From NCBI GenBank assembly GCA_015680685.1, contig MNCI01020158.1, positions 317,314 through 381,313 on the forward strand: a DNA stretch of 64,000 nucleotides, written 5' to 3'. The notes beneath the pieces were generated by a model. It saw nothing but the letters and a program-made list of their open reading frames with translations. It was not told the origin of the DNA and made no database searches. This document shows positions 1 to 10,022 of this stretch, one piece after another; the first letter of the stretch is position 1; every line of letters starts with the position of its first letter. The position numbers and the translations under genes were made by a program. Source of the stretch: Gnetum montanum. Taxonomy: Eukaryota > Streptophyta > Gnetopsida > Gnetales > Gnetaceae.

Positions 1-870
1 GATCACCCCAAGGGCCAATGCCCAATATTGTTACATTTACATGAGCATTGCACATTACATCCAGAGTTCATACAAAGATACTATGTTTGATCATAGTAGC
101 AACAATCCCAGTCATGGGGGACACCACCCTTAGACTGGAGACACCCTTCTTATCATCCGAATCCAATTGCTTATCAACTTCAACATCCTGTTTCTCTAAT
201 TGGGCCAATGCACTTTATCTAACCACATTACTATTCTCCACAATACTATCAACCCATGCCTCCAACACAACCACCACCTTGTGCACCTTATATTCCTCCT
301 AACTTTCAACATTCTCATCCTTTCCCTCCTTCCACAATGCCACCAACTGTTCCTAAGGTGCTTTCACCACAACAACAACCCATGAACAACACTTGTGCTA
401 CTACTACTAACAGCAGTGAAAAGCCTCCTGAACATCAAAAGCGCCCTTTCTTTAAACACGACCGTAAGAAGGGACAACACAATTTCGAGGCCACTGCATC
501 TTCCAACCCAACACAAGTCCCACACTGTGGTGCACCCTCATCTTCAAATCCAACACCTCATGTAACTTTATCAGGGCCACCAACTCACACTCCAACAACC
601 ATACGGCCCAATGAACACAACCATGGGAGGCATCATCCCAATCCTTGCATACCATCTAACAGTCCCAAATGTCCTAGTGGGTCAACTCATTATTCGGGAA
701 CTACATCACATAAAGTGCCCCACTATGCTTATTATAATCAAGTGTGTGTACCCCAATGGGGTAAGTATGGACCCGTTCCAATATTTCCAACATGCAAGGA
801 TCCTCATCGTCCATTTATTAATCCTTGTCATGCTCAACCGATTAGTTATGGGGGATATCCCCCATTCTAA
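1..870 (+). pseudogene. gag: Gag C-terminal region of element A (zinc-knuckle tail and Pro/His-rich linker)
   Basis: Gag packages the element RNA into a virus-like particle. The window opens inside the knuckle: the frame starting ATCACCCCAAGG encodes a segment with HPKGQCP followed by LHLHEH, which aligns with HPKGCCPIISHLQE in element B and the same region of C and E. After in-frame stops the frame stays open from 256 to 870 (204 codons). It is rich in Pro, His, Ser and Thr, with KRPFF near its middle where B has KKRRPYF, and ends GGYPPF-stop. No aspartic protease motif follows, unlike B and E. The ATG at 256 is an internal Met, not a true start. This is a decayed partial gene and the N-terminal capsid part lies off-window. 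Confidence 0.6.
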
Positions 871-2016
871 ATAACAAGTAGGATTAATAAATATTTTTCA
901 TTTTCTTTGATTTTACAACTTTTTATTTTCTAGCTTTTCATTTTTCAACTTTTTTGCTTTATCTATTCATCTTTTTGTGTTTTGTGTTTTTGTCTTTTTA
1001 TGCTTTTGTAAGTAATCTCATCTAGGAATAAAACACTCATGTGGATCGTTGTTGAGGTGTGTTCTATGTTATTAAGTCATGAGTGATCAATTATGTTGAA
1101 CAATGAGCCCATTACACTCACTCATCCATTCTACAAATAAAGAGGTTTTGTTCAAGGGTACAGTGCTATTCTTGAAATTTTTAAAACTTAAAATTAATTT
1201 TGTGTTCATTGTACCCAGAATGAAGAAGGATGGACCAAGAGGGAATTATTAGGATGTGACATCAAAGGGACTTGTGGATTCTCTTTGGTGACGTCTGGGA
1301 TGTTATCATGTAACGTGGTTGTACTAAGATCCTTGTAGATCTAATGAAAAATGGGAGTAAGAGTAATCAAAAGGGCACTCGAAAAAATTAATGCTGTTAT
1401 AAGGGATCCCACTAGAAATACATGCACCCATGCTTGAAGGTTGGCAATTTCTCTAGATTCAATTTCAAAAAGAAAAGAAAAGAAAAAAGAATAGGAAAAA
1501 CAAAGTACCATAAAACAAAAAAGCACTCCTCCCTTGCATAAAATGCCAAGTGATCGTACGCCTTGTTGTTATGGTACTCTCATAGTTTCTCATCATGGGA
1601 TGAAATAATGCGGTGTCACTGATTAGAGGAATGGACTTGGTCCTGATCTTGGAACGATGGGTTAATGACACATTAATCATGCTTTACATGCAGGATTCAT
1701 CGTGCCCTAGGTTAGTTACCTCATGTCCCAATCTCTACGATCCCTTTCTATAGTTCATCTCGTTCATCTCATCTCATTGTTCGTAAAATTGTAACTTGTA
1801 TCCCATGTAGCATAGAATTTTCATCTCATTTCGATGATAATTACATGTGTGTGTTTTGTGGAGTTCATGTGGATTACATTTAATCCTTCTAGTGCCCATG
1901 GACACTTTAAGTGTGGTTACACAAGGGCATTATAGGTTGAATCCTGCTTTGGGGAGGACCCACTTGTGTAATCTTTGTGATTCTCACTTATGAAATAGCT
2001 CAAACACATACCATTT
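871..2016 (+). other. Noncoding 3' module of element A, left part
   Basis: No gene is recognised. A T-rich stretch (880-1020) follows the gag stop. The segment around 1943-1966 contains TGCTTTGGGGAGGACCCACT and is preceded by GGGCATTATAGG. The same arrangement occurs on the - strand in elements B (near 3737-3765), C (near 18997-19030) and, degenerate, E (near 56936-56965), always in the region between the coding part and the 3' LTR. The module continues at 9214 after element B. Its role is unknown; conservation in otherwise divergent copies suggests a cis-acting RNA function, which is inference. Confidence 0.5.
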
Positions 2017-2021
2017 CTTAC

Positions 2022-2983
2022 TGATGAGTGGCGAGGTACCCCTACACTCAACCATATGAAATGAGTGTAGCACACACGATCTGGTCAAACTCCACAAACT
2101 AAATGCCTATATGCCCCATGGAACACTTGGGGTTAATCATTCATTGTCTTCCCAGATGTACTTGTAGTTGTCACGGTGTATGGTTAAGTAAGCCTGAGGT
2201 ACATGATTTTTATGGTCTTTTATGATTTTGTGTCTTCTATGTTAAGAGTGAAGGGTTGAGAAACTAACTAACTCTAACTAAGGACCTAAGTCTAAGTTAA
2301 CTAGCATCAGCATCCATTCCCACTTACTATACACACCTTGAACTATGCAACTGTGGCTACCAAATGCTAATTGTTACTGGGATCACCACACGTAATGCAC
2401 ATGCTTGAAGTGGTCATACTAAGACACCTAACTAGCCTAAACATGATGAGTAGTTGATTCCTTGACTAGCTGTACACATCCGTAGATGCTCGTAATCAAG
2501 TCGTACTCATCCTGTGTTCTAGGAGACAAGGGTAATAGAGACTAATCACGATGAGCAGCCGATTCCTTGATTAGCCGTACACATTCGTCAATGCTTGTAA
2601 TCAAGTTGTACTCATGCCGCACTAATTCAAGTAATAAATAACAGGTAAGAAATAACATGTAATAAATCCTATTCCATGCACTGCAAGGTTTATCCACAAA
2701 GCTCATCTTGCCATACACAACTTGTGTTCAGGTACAAAGCTACTTGAATAAAGATCCATTCACTTGGGGACTCCTACTGTGGGAACATGGAAAATATTCT
2801 ATCTCTGGAGTGATCAAACTACCAGAGTTTCCCTACTTTAAGCCTAGGATGGAAAATAAAGGGAGTGCCGTCTCTTATTTATAGATTTAGTGACAGACCG
2901 TGATATCACGTACGCGATATTGCAGGGGACGACGCGATATCGCATACGCGATATCGTGGTGCATGCGATATTGCATCTCATCA
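2022..2983 (-). repeat. Element B 3' LTR
   Basis: Read on the - strand it starts TGATGAGATGC and ends CCACTCATCA. U3 carries an array of GATATC or GATATT cores (2899-2976) including the 12-bp palindrome CGTGATATCACG at 2899-2910. A TATA box follows (TATAAATA on the - strand, 2883-2876). The remainder closely matches the 5' LTR at 8359-9190. The copy is 962 bp, longer than the 5' LTR because it keeps the U3 array. Confidence 0.85.
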
Positions 2984-2997
2984 TACCTCCATGATTG
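2984..2997 (-). promoter_or_regulatory. Polypurine tract of element B
   Basis: On the - strand it reads CAATCATGGAGGTA and abuts the 3' LTR start TGATGAG. Element A has CATGGGGGTA in the same place and C and E have GGGGGTA, so this is the family's plus-strand primer. Confidence 0.7.
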
Positions 2998-5000
2998 AAT
3001 GAAAAATCATCCTTGAGTTCCTTACAATAATATCGAGAAGGTATGGAATTATTGAGGGGAATGGAACTAATGGTATGACATGTGAACGGATCATTATTAC
3101 AAGACTTGACAAAAATGGTGTTCATGATAACAAGGGTGAACACCTTATTACAATGACATCAGGCCTTAGTTGGTAGGTGAGAAAGAGAGAGAGAAAGAAG
3201 TGTTGCTGCTGCCAACACCAAGATTGCGCCTTCATTGTCCATCCATAAGCACGCCATTGATCTTGCTCCTTGCATAGCTGCTTTAGTGTTGCTCCATTCC
3301 AAGTGTTTGCTCCATATCCAATCCATTGTTGTATGATTACCATCTGCACACACAACACAATCTTATATTAGCAAGGGTAAATGAATCATCATGTAATTGA
3401 TACCTTGCTCTAGTGTAAGTTCATTGGCTAGGGTGTGGTATGGCTAATATGGATATGAGAATATATTGATGATGACTACCGAAGGTGTAGGGGTTAGGAA
3501 GAAAATTAAAAATTTTGGGGCTAGGAGAAAATCGAAAAAATTAGGCCTTGTACCCCCATGACTAATCACGAACCTCTGGTAGCATTAGAATGGAGAAAGA
3601 AAAGGAGTAAGAAAGATAGATAAAAAGGGACAACGGTAACATCAATAAAGTGGATGTCAAGATGGAAATGAACAAAATAAAATTAATTGCAAAATGTTAA
3701 GGGAAAGAATTTAACTAAGGCTCAAGATAGGAATGTCAGTGGGTCCTCCCCAAAGCAGGCTCATGCTCGTAATGCCTTGACAAACCCACATTCAAAAGAG
3801 TCCATAGGCTCTGGAAATGTCATTTGGAACAAGAGTTAAAGTCTTAACCGCAAGAATTTACCAAAAAGAAAACAATGCATCAACCAAAATATATACACTA
3901 ATGATACAACTGGCAATGAGGTGAACAATGGAAAGAAGGATGGAGAGAAGAGAATGGAATGGAATCCCAAGAACAAGGTGGTGTATAGCCCCTTGTGTGT
4001 TTCATGATTAATGTGACTTGGCAAGTCTTATTCCAACTCACATCCAGTGACTTCGCATCAATGCATTCGGCTAAACCATCCACTTGGATAACAAGAATGC
4101 ATCTCCAAAGAGCCACCACCATTCTGATGAACAAAGGAGAGAAAAGAAAGCGAGAAGGGCCTTAGTTAGAAGGAACACTTTTTGGTTCCATAACCAGTGC
4201 TTGTAGCCCAAGCTTATTCATCTAAGGGATGTGCTTTGAATTCTTACTTTGTTGTTTTTTTTTTGTGTTTTGTGTTTTTATGTGTGAGAACCACACCATG
4301 CAAAGACTTGATTATTTTTATTGTCTAAGCTTCCAATAATTGGGTAACATTTGAATGGCAAGAAAACTCAAGAAGAAAACGTCCAAGCACCCAAGAGAAT
4401 GGCCAACAAAAAAGCATCAAGTTCCCTTAAAGTCACACCCTTTGCAATCCTTGAGTCCTTCCTTAGTTTGAGAAATACCCAGTCATCAATTCGTTTAAGT
4501 TCTTATTAAGAAGGGGACTGTACATTTCTAAGCTAAGAGAGACCATAGAAACTAGTGGATGGATGGATAAAGTGGTCTCATTGCCTGCCATATCAAAAGA
4601 AACATACCTTAGTATCAACATTGTGACTTAAAGGTAAAAATCAAACATCAGCAATCAATAAGAAAATAGTTCATACCATCATGAAGAATGCTTATTATGG
4701 GACAAACTTATAGGGTGGATGGCACACACACACACACAAAAATGGAAAAATATAACGATGATGTAACACAAAAAGTAGAAAAGTTAAAGGAATTTACAAA
4801 ATAAAAATGTGTAAGATAAAAATGTTGCAAAACAAAAATGTGTAAAACAAAAACTTAAAAGAACTGAGGGCCCCATATGGCTAGCATAGGTGGCCATCTC
4901 CCCCATGACTAAGTTGTAAGGGAGAGATCCGAAATAAGGAGTGCCTATTTGAATTTTTAAGAAGTGCCCAACTTCTCCCAATTGATAATCTTAGACTAAG
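2998..5000 (-). other. 3' noncoding module of element B
   Basis: No coding frame is recognised here. Several blocks recur in elements C and E in the same order: a segment like AAGGTATGGAATTATTGA (near 3037), the GGGTCCTCCCCAAAGC box (3741-3756), CCAGTGCTTGTAGCCCA (near 4194) and AACCACACCATGCAAAGACT (near 4290). A short CA dinucleotide run lies near 4723-4738. Short ORFs here are not conserved in frame and I do not treat them as genes. Confidence 0.5.
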
Positions 5001-5072
5001 GGGTGGAAGTTGGTGATGCTCATATTCTAATGTATACATGCTTTCATTGTTGGCATGGTTTGTCTTCTTAGT

Positions 5073-8030
5073 TCATTCCATGCATATTTGTCTGCTCCTT
5101 CTAGTAGCTATCAACCATGGGGTGTCTACTACTAGTTTTGTGGTTGCTACATACATGCATCTTTGGTTCAAAGTCTCAAGAGGACATCTATTACATGGAG
5201 GCATTTCCTCCATGTCATCACCTGATGAATCACTGTATGTGATGCATGGAACTTTCATCTTCTTGATCTTTCCACAAATGTTTATCTTAGAAATTTCCAA
5301 GGAAAGATCGCGGATCCTAAGGCATGTGTCTACTGTACTAAGCCATGCCCTTCCCATTATAATTGGGAAGTCCCCTTCATTGTTGTTCACTTTAATCACC
5401 AAAAAATAAGCTGGGTAAGACCAACCACACACAGTGGTAATGATGTCCTTCACCAATCCCAAGGGAATGGTGATGGACTAGTCTACCAGCTCTAGTTGAA
5501 TGTTACTCTTCTTAAGTTGGGGCAGGTTCCAGGTGTGATACATCTCTCGTGAAATTAAGTTGAATCCGAAACCTGAGTCAAGAAGAGCCCTATGTGGTTC
5601 ATTTCTAGCAATCTGCAAATAGATTAAGGGACTCCCAGGGTTAGTTAGTTTCCTGGGAAGGTGGCCTACCTTGATCCAATCAGTTACGGTATGTGTTAAC
5701 ATAACCGTATGCGTTAAACTTTGATTTTGGATGCAAGGGTGCTCCGAAGTGTTAGATGATGGAGGAGTGTACATGGGCCCAACCGCTTGTTGTTGCAAGA
5801 GTTTGTCTGGGCTTTTGGTTATGAAGTAAGGTCTTCTCTTTTTACAGTTGTCAAAACCAGTAGTAGGTTGGATATTTACAGCTCTCACAGTGTGACGTTG
5901 CTGCGGTTGAGGAGGAAGTTCCCCTTTCATTGTTGGAGTAGGAGGTGTTATGTGAACTACTTGTGGTGGAAGAGGTGTGGATGGATTAGGAGGATGGTGT
6001 GGGTATGGAGTGTCTCCTAGAGGAGAAGGAGTCCTTTTGAAGTACTCCCAGACTTGGTAGTGATGGTTGGGGGTTGTGTGACTCATAGAGTCACTTGGAA
6101 AAATCAGCTGCTACACATAATATCCATAATGGTCAAGCTGTTGGTAAGGGTACTGATGTCTCGACGATGGCATCCCCCATGACTGTGGGTATTTCCACTA
6201 TTAATGCTATCCGATGGGCTGTGGTGGAGTTCCACTTGGAGAATACATTAGTCATTGGTGGAACTACCTTGGGTTACCTTGTGAATAAGGTAACCTTCGA
6301 GGTGTTTGTCGTTGGTTGAGTCTTGGATTAAGCGCATACACCCCAGACTCCTGTAGATGTGAGATGATGGGGCAACATCCCTTAGGATGGTCATAGTGGC
6401 AGATCTCACATCCACCGTCATTGTCTGTGTCAGAGTCCACAGCCACATCGGAGTTAGTGATTTTCCCCTTACCCTTATGTGCAAGGCTTAAATCTCTCTA
6501 GTTTTTCTTACCTTTGTCACTACTTTGTTCTACCTTAGACTCTTCTACAATTTTTAAGATAGTTTTAATTTTAGAGTCTAAGGAACTCCATACGTCATCT
6601 ACCTTAGCCGCTATTTTGGTTGTGTGTTTTTGAAGCGGCAAGGTCTTTCTGTTCACCAACTCTTCGAGTGGTGACTCATCCTCTTCATCATAAAATTTCA
6701 CTCCCTTCTTTCAAAGGGAGGGATCGCGGTTGTATTCTTTCACACTTTCCCTTTTGCATAGCTCACCTTCTTCTTTTTCTACTTGTTCCAACAAGCTATG
6801 TACTTCATGGGCTCTAAGTTGTGAGAGTCTCCCTTGGGCATAAGTTCTAAGGGTTCTTCTAGTTTCATGCCTTAGCCCATCCACGATGTGGTGAAGTTGA
6901 TCCTGTTGAGCGTACCCATGGCCCGGGCAATGATGTAACAATGTGTAGTAGTGGGTCATGGCAGCATCCAAGGGTTCATGTGTACCTTGCTTCCAACCTT
7001 GGATCTGCTTACGCAAATTGGACACTCTGGAGTACGCAAATTGGACACTCGTGGAATAATTCTAGCATCGTACTCCACCTCCTAATTGTTTTCGACTCTA
7101 AGGACCGATACTAGCTCTCTGCTTCCTTGGTGAGTGTCCTTGGAAACAACTTAAGTTTTTGCAACTCATTTTCTATATTCTACAAAGCATAGGCATCGTG
7201 GAATGCCGTAAATGATTTTGCAGATCAACATTATATCCCCCTTCAAATCCTGGGATGTTGTTCATGTCTAATCGTTTGATCCAACTATCTTTTAAATGCC
7301 TTGTGGGAATCCTAACTGCCTCCGTGATGTCAAGCATACTTTAGGTTGCGAGTAGGGGCTTGTCATGGTCATCTCTTTCATGACACCTGTGATGTCTGCG
7401 TTGTTCCCTACTCTCCCTATGTCCTTTCCCTTGTCCTCTTTCTCAACTTTCCCATCAAGGTCTTTCGTTTTGTCTACCTTTATCCTCACCTTTATGTTCA
7501 TGGTGGCTACACCCATATGTGGAAGGAGAGGGTGAGTGATGGAATGAAGGAGGAGAAAAAGGGAAACCATTGCCATGATGATGGTTCTTGCCTTCTTTTT
7601 GGCTGCTACGGCCCCGATTGCGGTGATGATCTAAGTGCCCGTCCTTAGCATAAGTGGTTGTTCCCTTTGTGAATAGTTGGTGTTCACGGGCATCAGAACC
7701 AGGGATATGTATCGTTGATCATAGGTTCTGATACCCAACCTCCTCACCATCATTAGGAGGGGGAATATCATTTGTTAAAGAACCTGTGCTAAGGAGTTCC
7801 TCATCTCGTATTTCACTGAGGACATGCGGGACCTTACCCTTCAACAGTGCATGTTGACTCTCCTGCCTTAAGTCTCTCATATGTTGGGCATCTGTGGGAT
7901 AATAATCCCTCATGTCAAAGTCTTTAGCAACATATTCAGCAAATAGTTCTTGCATACCAATCTGTGCCAAGGCATGGAAAAGTATCTGAGGGACTAATCG
8001 ATCTAGGGGTAACACAATGTTACCTTGCAA
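5073..8030 (-). pseudogene. gag-pro: Broken gag-protease of element B
   Basis: Read from high to low coordinates. 8030-7719 encodes an N-terminal gag segment. 7025-6711 is a capsid-type segment with NLRKQIQGWKQG and LLHHCPGHG, the usual retrotransposon gag region. 6446-6264 contains the knuckle, CEICHYDHPKGCCP, a shortened CCHC. 6086-5478 is a Pro-rich linker ending in the aspartic protease active site LLDSGFGFNLIS (DSG at 5579-5571). 5462-5073 carries the protease C-terminal motif IIMGRAWL. The parts lie in different frames and have stops, so the gene is dead. No RT follows: after about 5073 the sequence passes into the noncoding module, which marks the pol deletion. Confidence 0.7.
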
Positions 8031-8340
8031 ATCTCTCCATCATAGATGCTCGTCTTGATGGAGGATAAAAGTGAAGTTAGGGATATACTCATCAGGATGA
8101 GTATATGTCATCTTATATTGTTTAGGACTTGGTTGATTTTGGTTATGTGTTTTATGATGCCGATTGTCTCGTGTGTGGTCCTTAGGTGGTGAGTTGCTCT
8201 TATGAGAAGAAGAAATTGTTATCGGTGTGCTAATTCACTGTTATATAAATTTTCTCTTTTGATTAAATCGAAGGTTCATTAAGACTCACAATGATGTGAG
8301 TGATATCCCTTATGTTCTATTCAGTGCACAAACACTGAGT

Positions 8341-8357
8341 CCCCGACAACGGTGCCA
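8341..8357 (-). promoter_or_regulatory. Primer-binding site of element B (tRNA-Asp type)
   Basis: On the - strand it reads TGGCACCGTTGTCGGGG. The complement of the plant tRNA-Asp 3' end is TGGCGCCGTTGCCGGGG, so 15 of 17 bases match and both differences are transitions. One base separates it from the LTR end at 8359. This site fixes the orientation of element B. Confidence 0.8.
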
Positions 8358-8358
8358 A

Positions 8359-9208
8359 TGATGAGTGGTGAGGTACCCCTACACTCAACCATACGAAACG
8401 AGTGTAGCACACACGATTCGGTCGAACTCCATAGACTAAGTTCATATACGCCCCTTGGAACACTTAAGGTTAATCATTCATTGTCTTTTCAGACTTACTT
8501 GTAGTTGTCACTTTGTATGGTTAAGTAAGTCCGAGGTATATGATTTTTATGGTCTTTTATGATTCTATGTCTTCTATGCTAAGAGCGAAGGGTTGAGAAA
8601 CTAACTCTAACTCAGGGCCTAAGTCTAAGTTAACTAGCATTAGCATCCATTCCCACTTACCATACACACCCTGAACTATGCAACTATGGCTACCAAATGC
8701 TAATCATTACTGGGATCACCACACGTAACGCATGTGCTCGAAGTGATCATACTGAGGCACCTAACTAGCCTAAATGTGATGAACAGTTGATTCCTTGACT
8801 AGCCGTACACATTTGTAGATGCTCATAATCAAGTCGTACTCATCCCGTGTTCTAGGAGACAAGGGTGAGAGAGACTAATCGCGATGAGCAGCCGATTCCT
8901 TGATTAGCCGTACACATTCATCTATGCTTGTAATCAAGTCGTACTCATGCTGTGCTAATGCAGGAAATAAATAACAGGTAAGAAATAACATGTAATAAAT
9001 CCTATTCCATGCACTACATGGTTTATCCACAGAGCTCATCTTTATTGCCGTACATAACTTGCATTTAGGTACAAAGCTGCTTGAATAAAGATCCATTCAC
9101 TTGGGGACTCCTACTGTGGGCACATGGAAAATATTCTATCTCTAGAGTGATCAAACTACCAGAGTTTCCCTACTTTAAGCCTAGGATGGGAAATATCGCG
9201 TCTCATGA
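8359..9208 (-). repeat. Element B 5' LTR, U3 partly deleted
   Basis: It matches 2022-2983 from the 3' terminus up to GGATGGGAAAT at about 9194, then jumps to ATCGCGTCTCATGA, the outermost LTR end. About 100 bp holding the TATA box and most of the GATATC array are absent. The terminal CATCA has become CATGA. The CTTAC target duplication starts at 9209, so the end is certain. As it stands this LTR lacks a visible core promoter. Confidence 0.8.
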
Positions 9209-9213
9209 CTTAC

Positions 9214-9466
9214 CCTTAGCTTAATTTTTCAATAATTTTCTTTCCCTTATTATTATCCCTCTCAATTTTAACGTTCCAATGTACCATTACATACCCTTTT
9301 TCTTACCATCAAGGTTTTATTGATAAAATCCACACCATCATCATTAATCGTGCCTTTGGACTTAATGTAATTGCCCTCAAATCTTTAATCATAGTCAATG
9401 TCCTCAATTTCCAACGTTAATTTCAAGAAAATAATTAAAAAATTCAGTATTTTCATGGTGTCTCAC
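9214..9466 (+). other. Noncoding module of element A, right part
   Basis: AT-rich DNA without a gene. CCTTAGCTTAATTTTT followed by TTCTTTCCCTTATTA resembles the stretch after the GGGGAGGACCC box in elements B and C, which supports continuity with 1880-2016 across the element B insertion. Confidence 0.4.
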
Positions 9467-9567
9467 ATCACTAGGGACGAGATATCATGTACGTGATGTC
9501 ACGTCCCACGTGATATCGTGTACGCAATGTATTGTACATGATATCATGTCCCATTTACCTATAAATA
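9467..9567 (+). promoter_or_regulatory. U3-like internal promoter upstream of ORF2 in element A
   Basis: GGGACGAGATATCATGT (from about 9475) matches GGGACGCGATATCACGT at the start of the element A LTR (12955) at 15 of 17 positions. Three GATATC cores and several variants follow through 9547, then a TATA box, CCTATAAATAG (TATAAATA at 9560-9567). Downstream of the TATA box the similarity to the LTR stops. The layout is that of an LTR promoter placed inside the element, ahead of the extra reading frame. Promoter activity is inferred from layout only. Confidence 0.5.
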
Positions 9568-10022
9568 GGTACCCCTGCCACAACACTTAGCGTCATTTTG
9601 CCATTCACACAGGAGGGAATTTTTGAAATTTTTCACTATGTGACCCTTGCTTTTCTCACTTTATCTCGCTCGCTGGTACTCCAATTTTTATTCTGTTTGA
9701 ACCTGCTTGAACATGGAGTGTTCAGTTTATTCATGGGGGAGAGACACTTGCTGAAAAGGTCAATTTTTTTGAGATTTGACATCGCCCAAAGGACATCATT
9801 TAGGGCAATTAACTAACACTTAGAATAATTGTGCCTAAAAATCATTCAACCCATAGGTATATCAGGAGACTAAAATGAAAACCACCTAAGTTATAGGACT
9901 CATCATTACAACTTTCAGACACTATCACACGTGATAACATAAGATCATTAATTAAGGCAAGCAGTAAGGTATAACTTAACTTCCAAGAAAACCTTACTAA
10001 TGCTTGGCCCGTGTGATTGCAG
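9568..10022 (+). other. Probable leader (5' UTR and intron) of ORF2
   Basis: Between the TATA box and the ORF2 ATG. It holds a 72-codon hydrophobic ORF (9598-9816) with no recognised similarity. The stretch ends in a T/G-rich run and TGATTGCAG at 10014-10022, a plausible 3' splice site placed directly before ATGGCTCC. A donor cannot be fixed by eye. Confidence 0.3.

Larger units (their letters stand above)
2022..9208 (-). mobile_element. Element B: non-autonomous Athila-like element (gag-protease only)
   Basis: A complete - strand LTR element of about 7.2 kb. CTTAC at 2017-2021 and again at 9209-9213 is its 5-bp target-site duplication. The 3' LTR is 2022-2983 and the 5' LTR is 8359-9208. 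A tRNA-Asp-type primer site (8341-8357) lies one base inside the 5' LTR, and a purine-rich tract ending GGAGGTA directly precedes the 3' LTR. Internal DNA holds a broken gag-protease (5073-8030) and a 2-kb noncoding module (about 2998-5000). RT, RNase H and integrase, which element E has between protease and module, are missing. It was inserted into element A in the opposite orientation. Confidence 0.85.

Noticed and set aside
3122-3358. ORFs in the 3' modules (also 3898-4134 and 18144-18509) as env-like genes
   Set aside because: They are not conserved in frame between B, C and E, and no signal peptide or membrane anchor pattern is shared.
5038-5409. + strand ORF of 123 codons
   Set aside because: It is the antisense of the element B protease region, which has the recognisable motifs.
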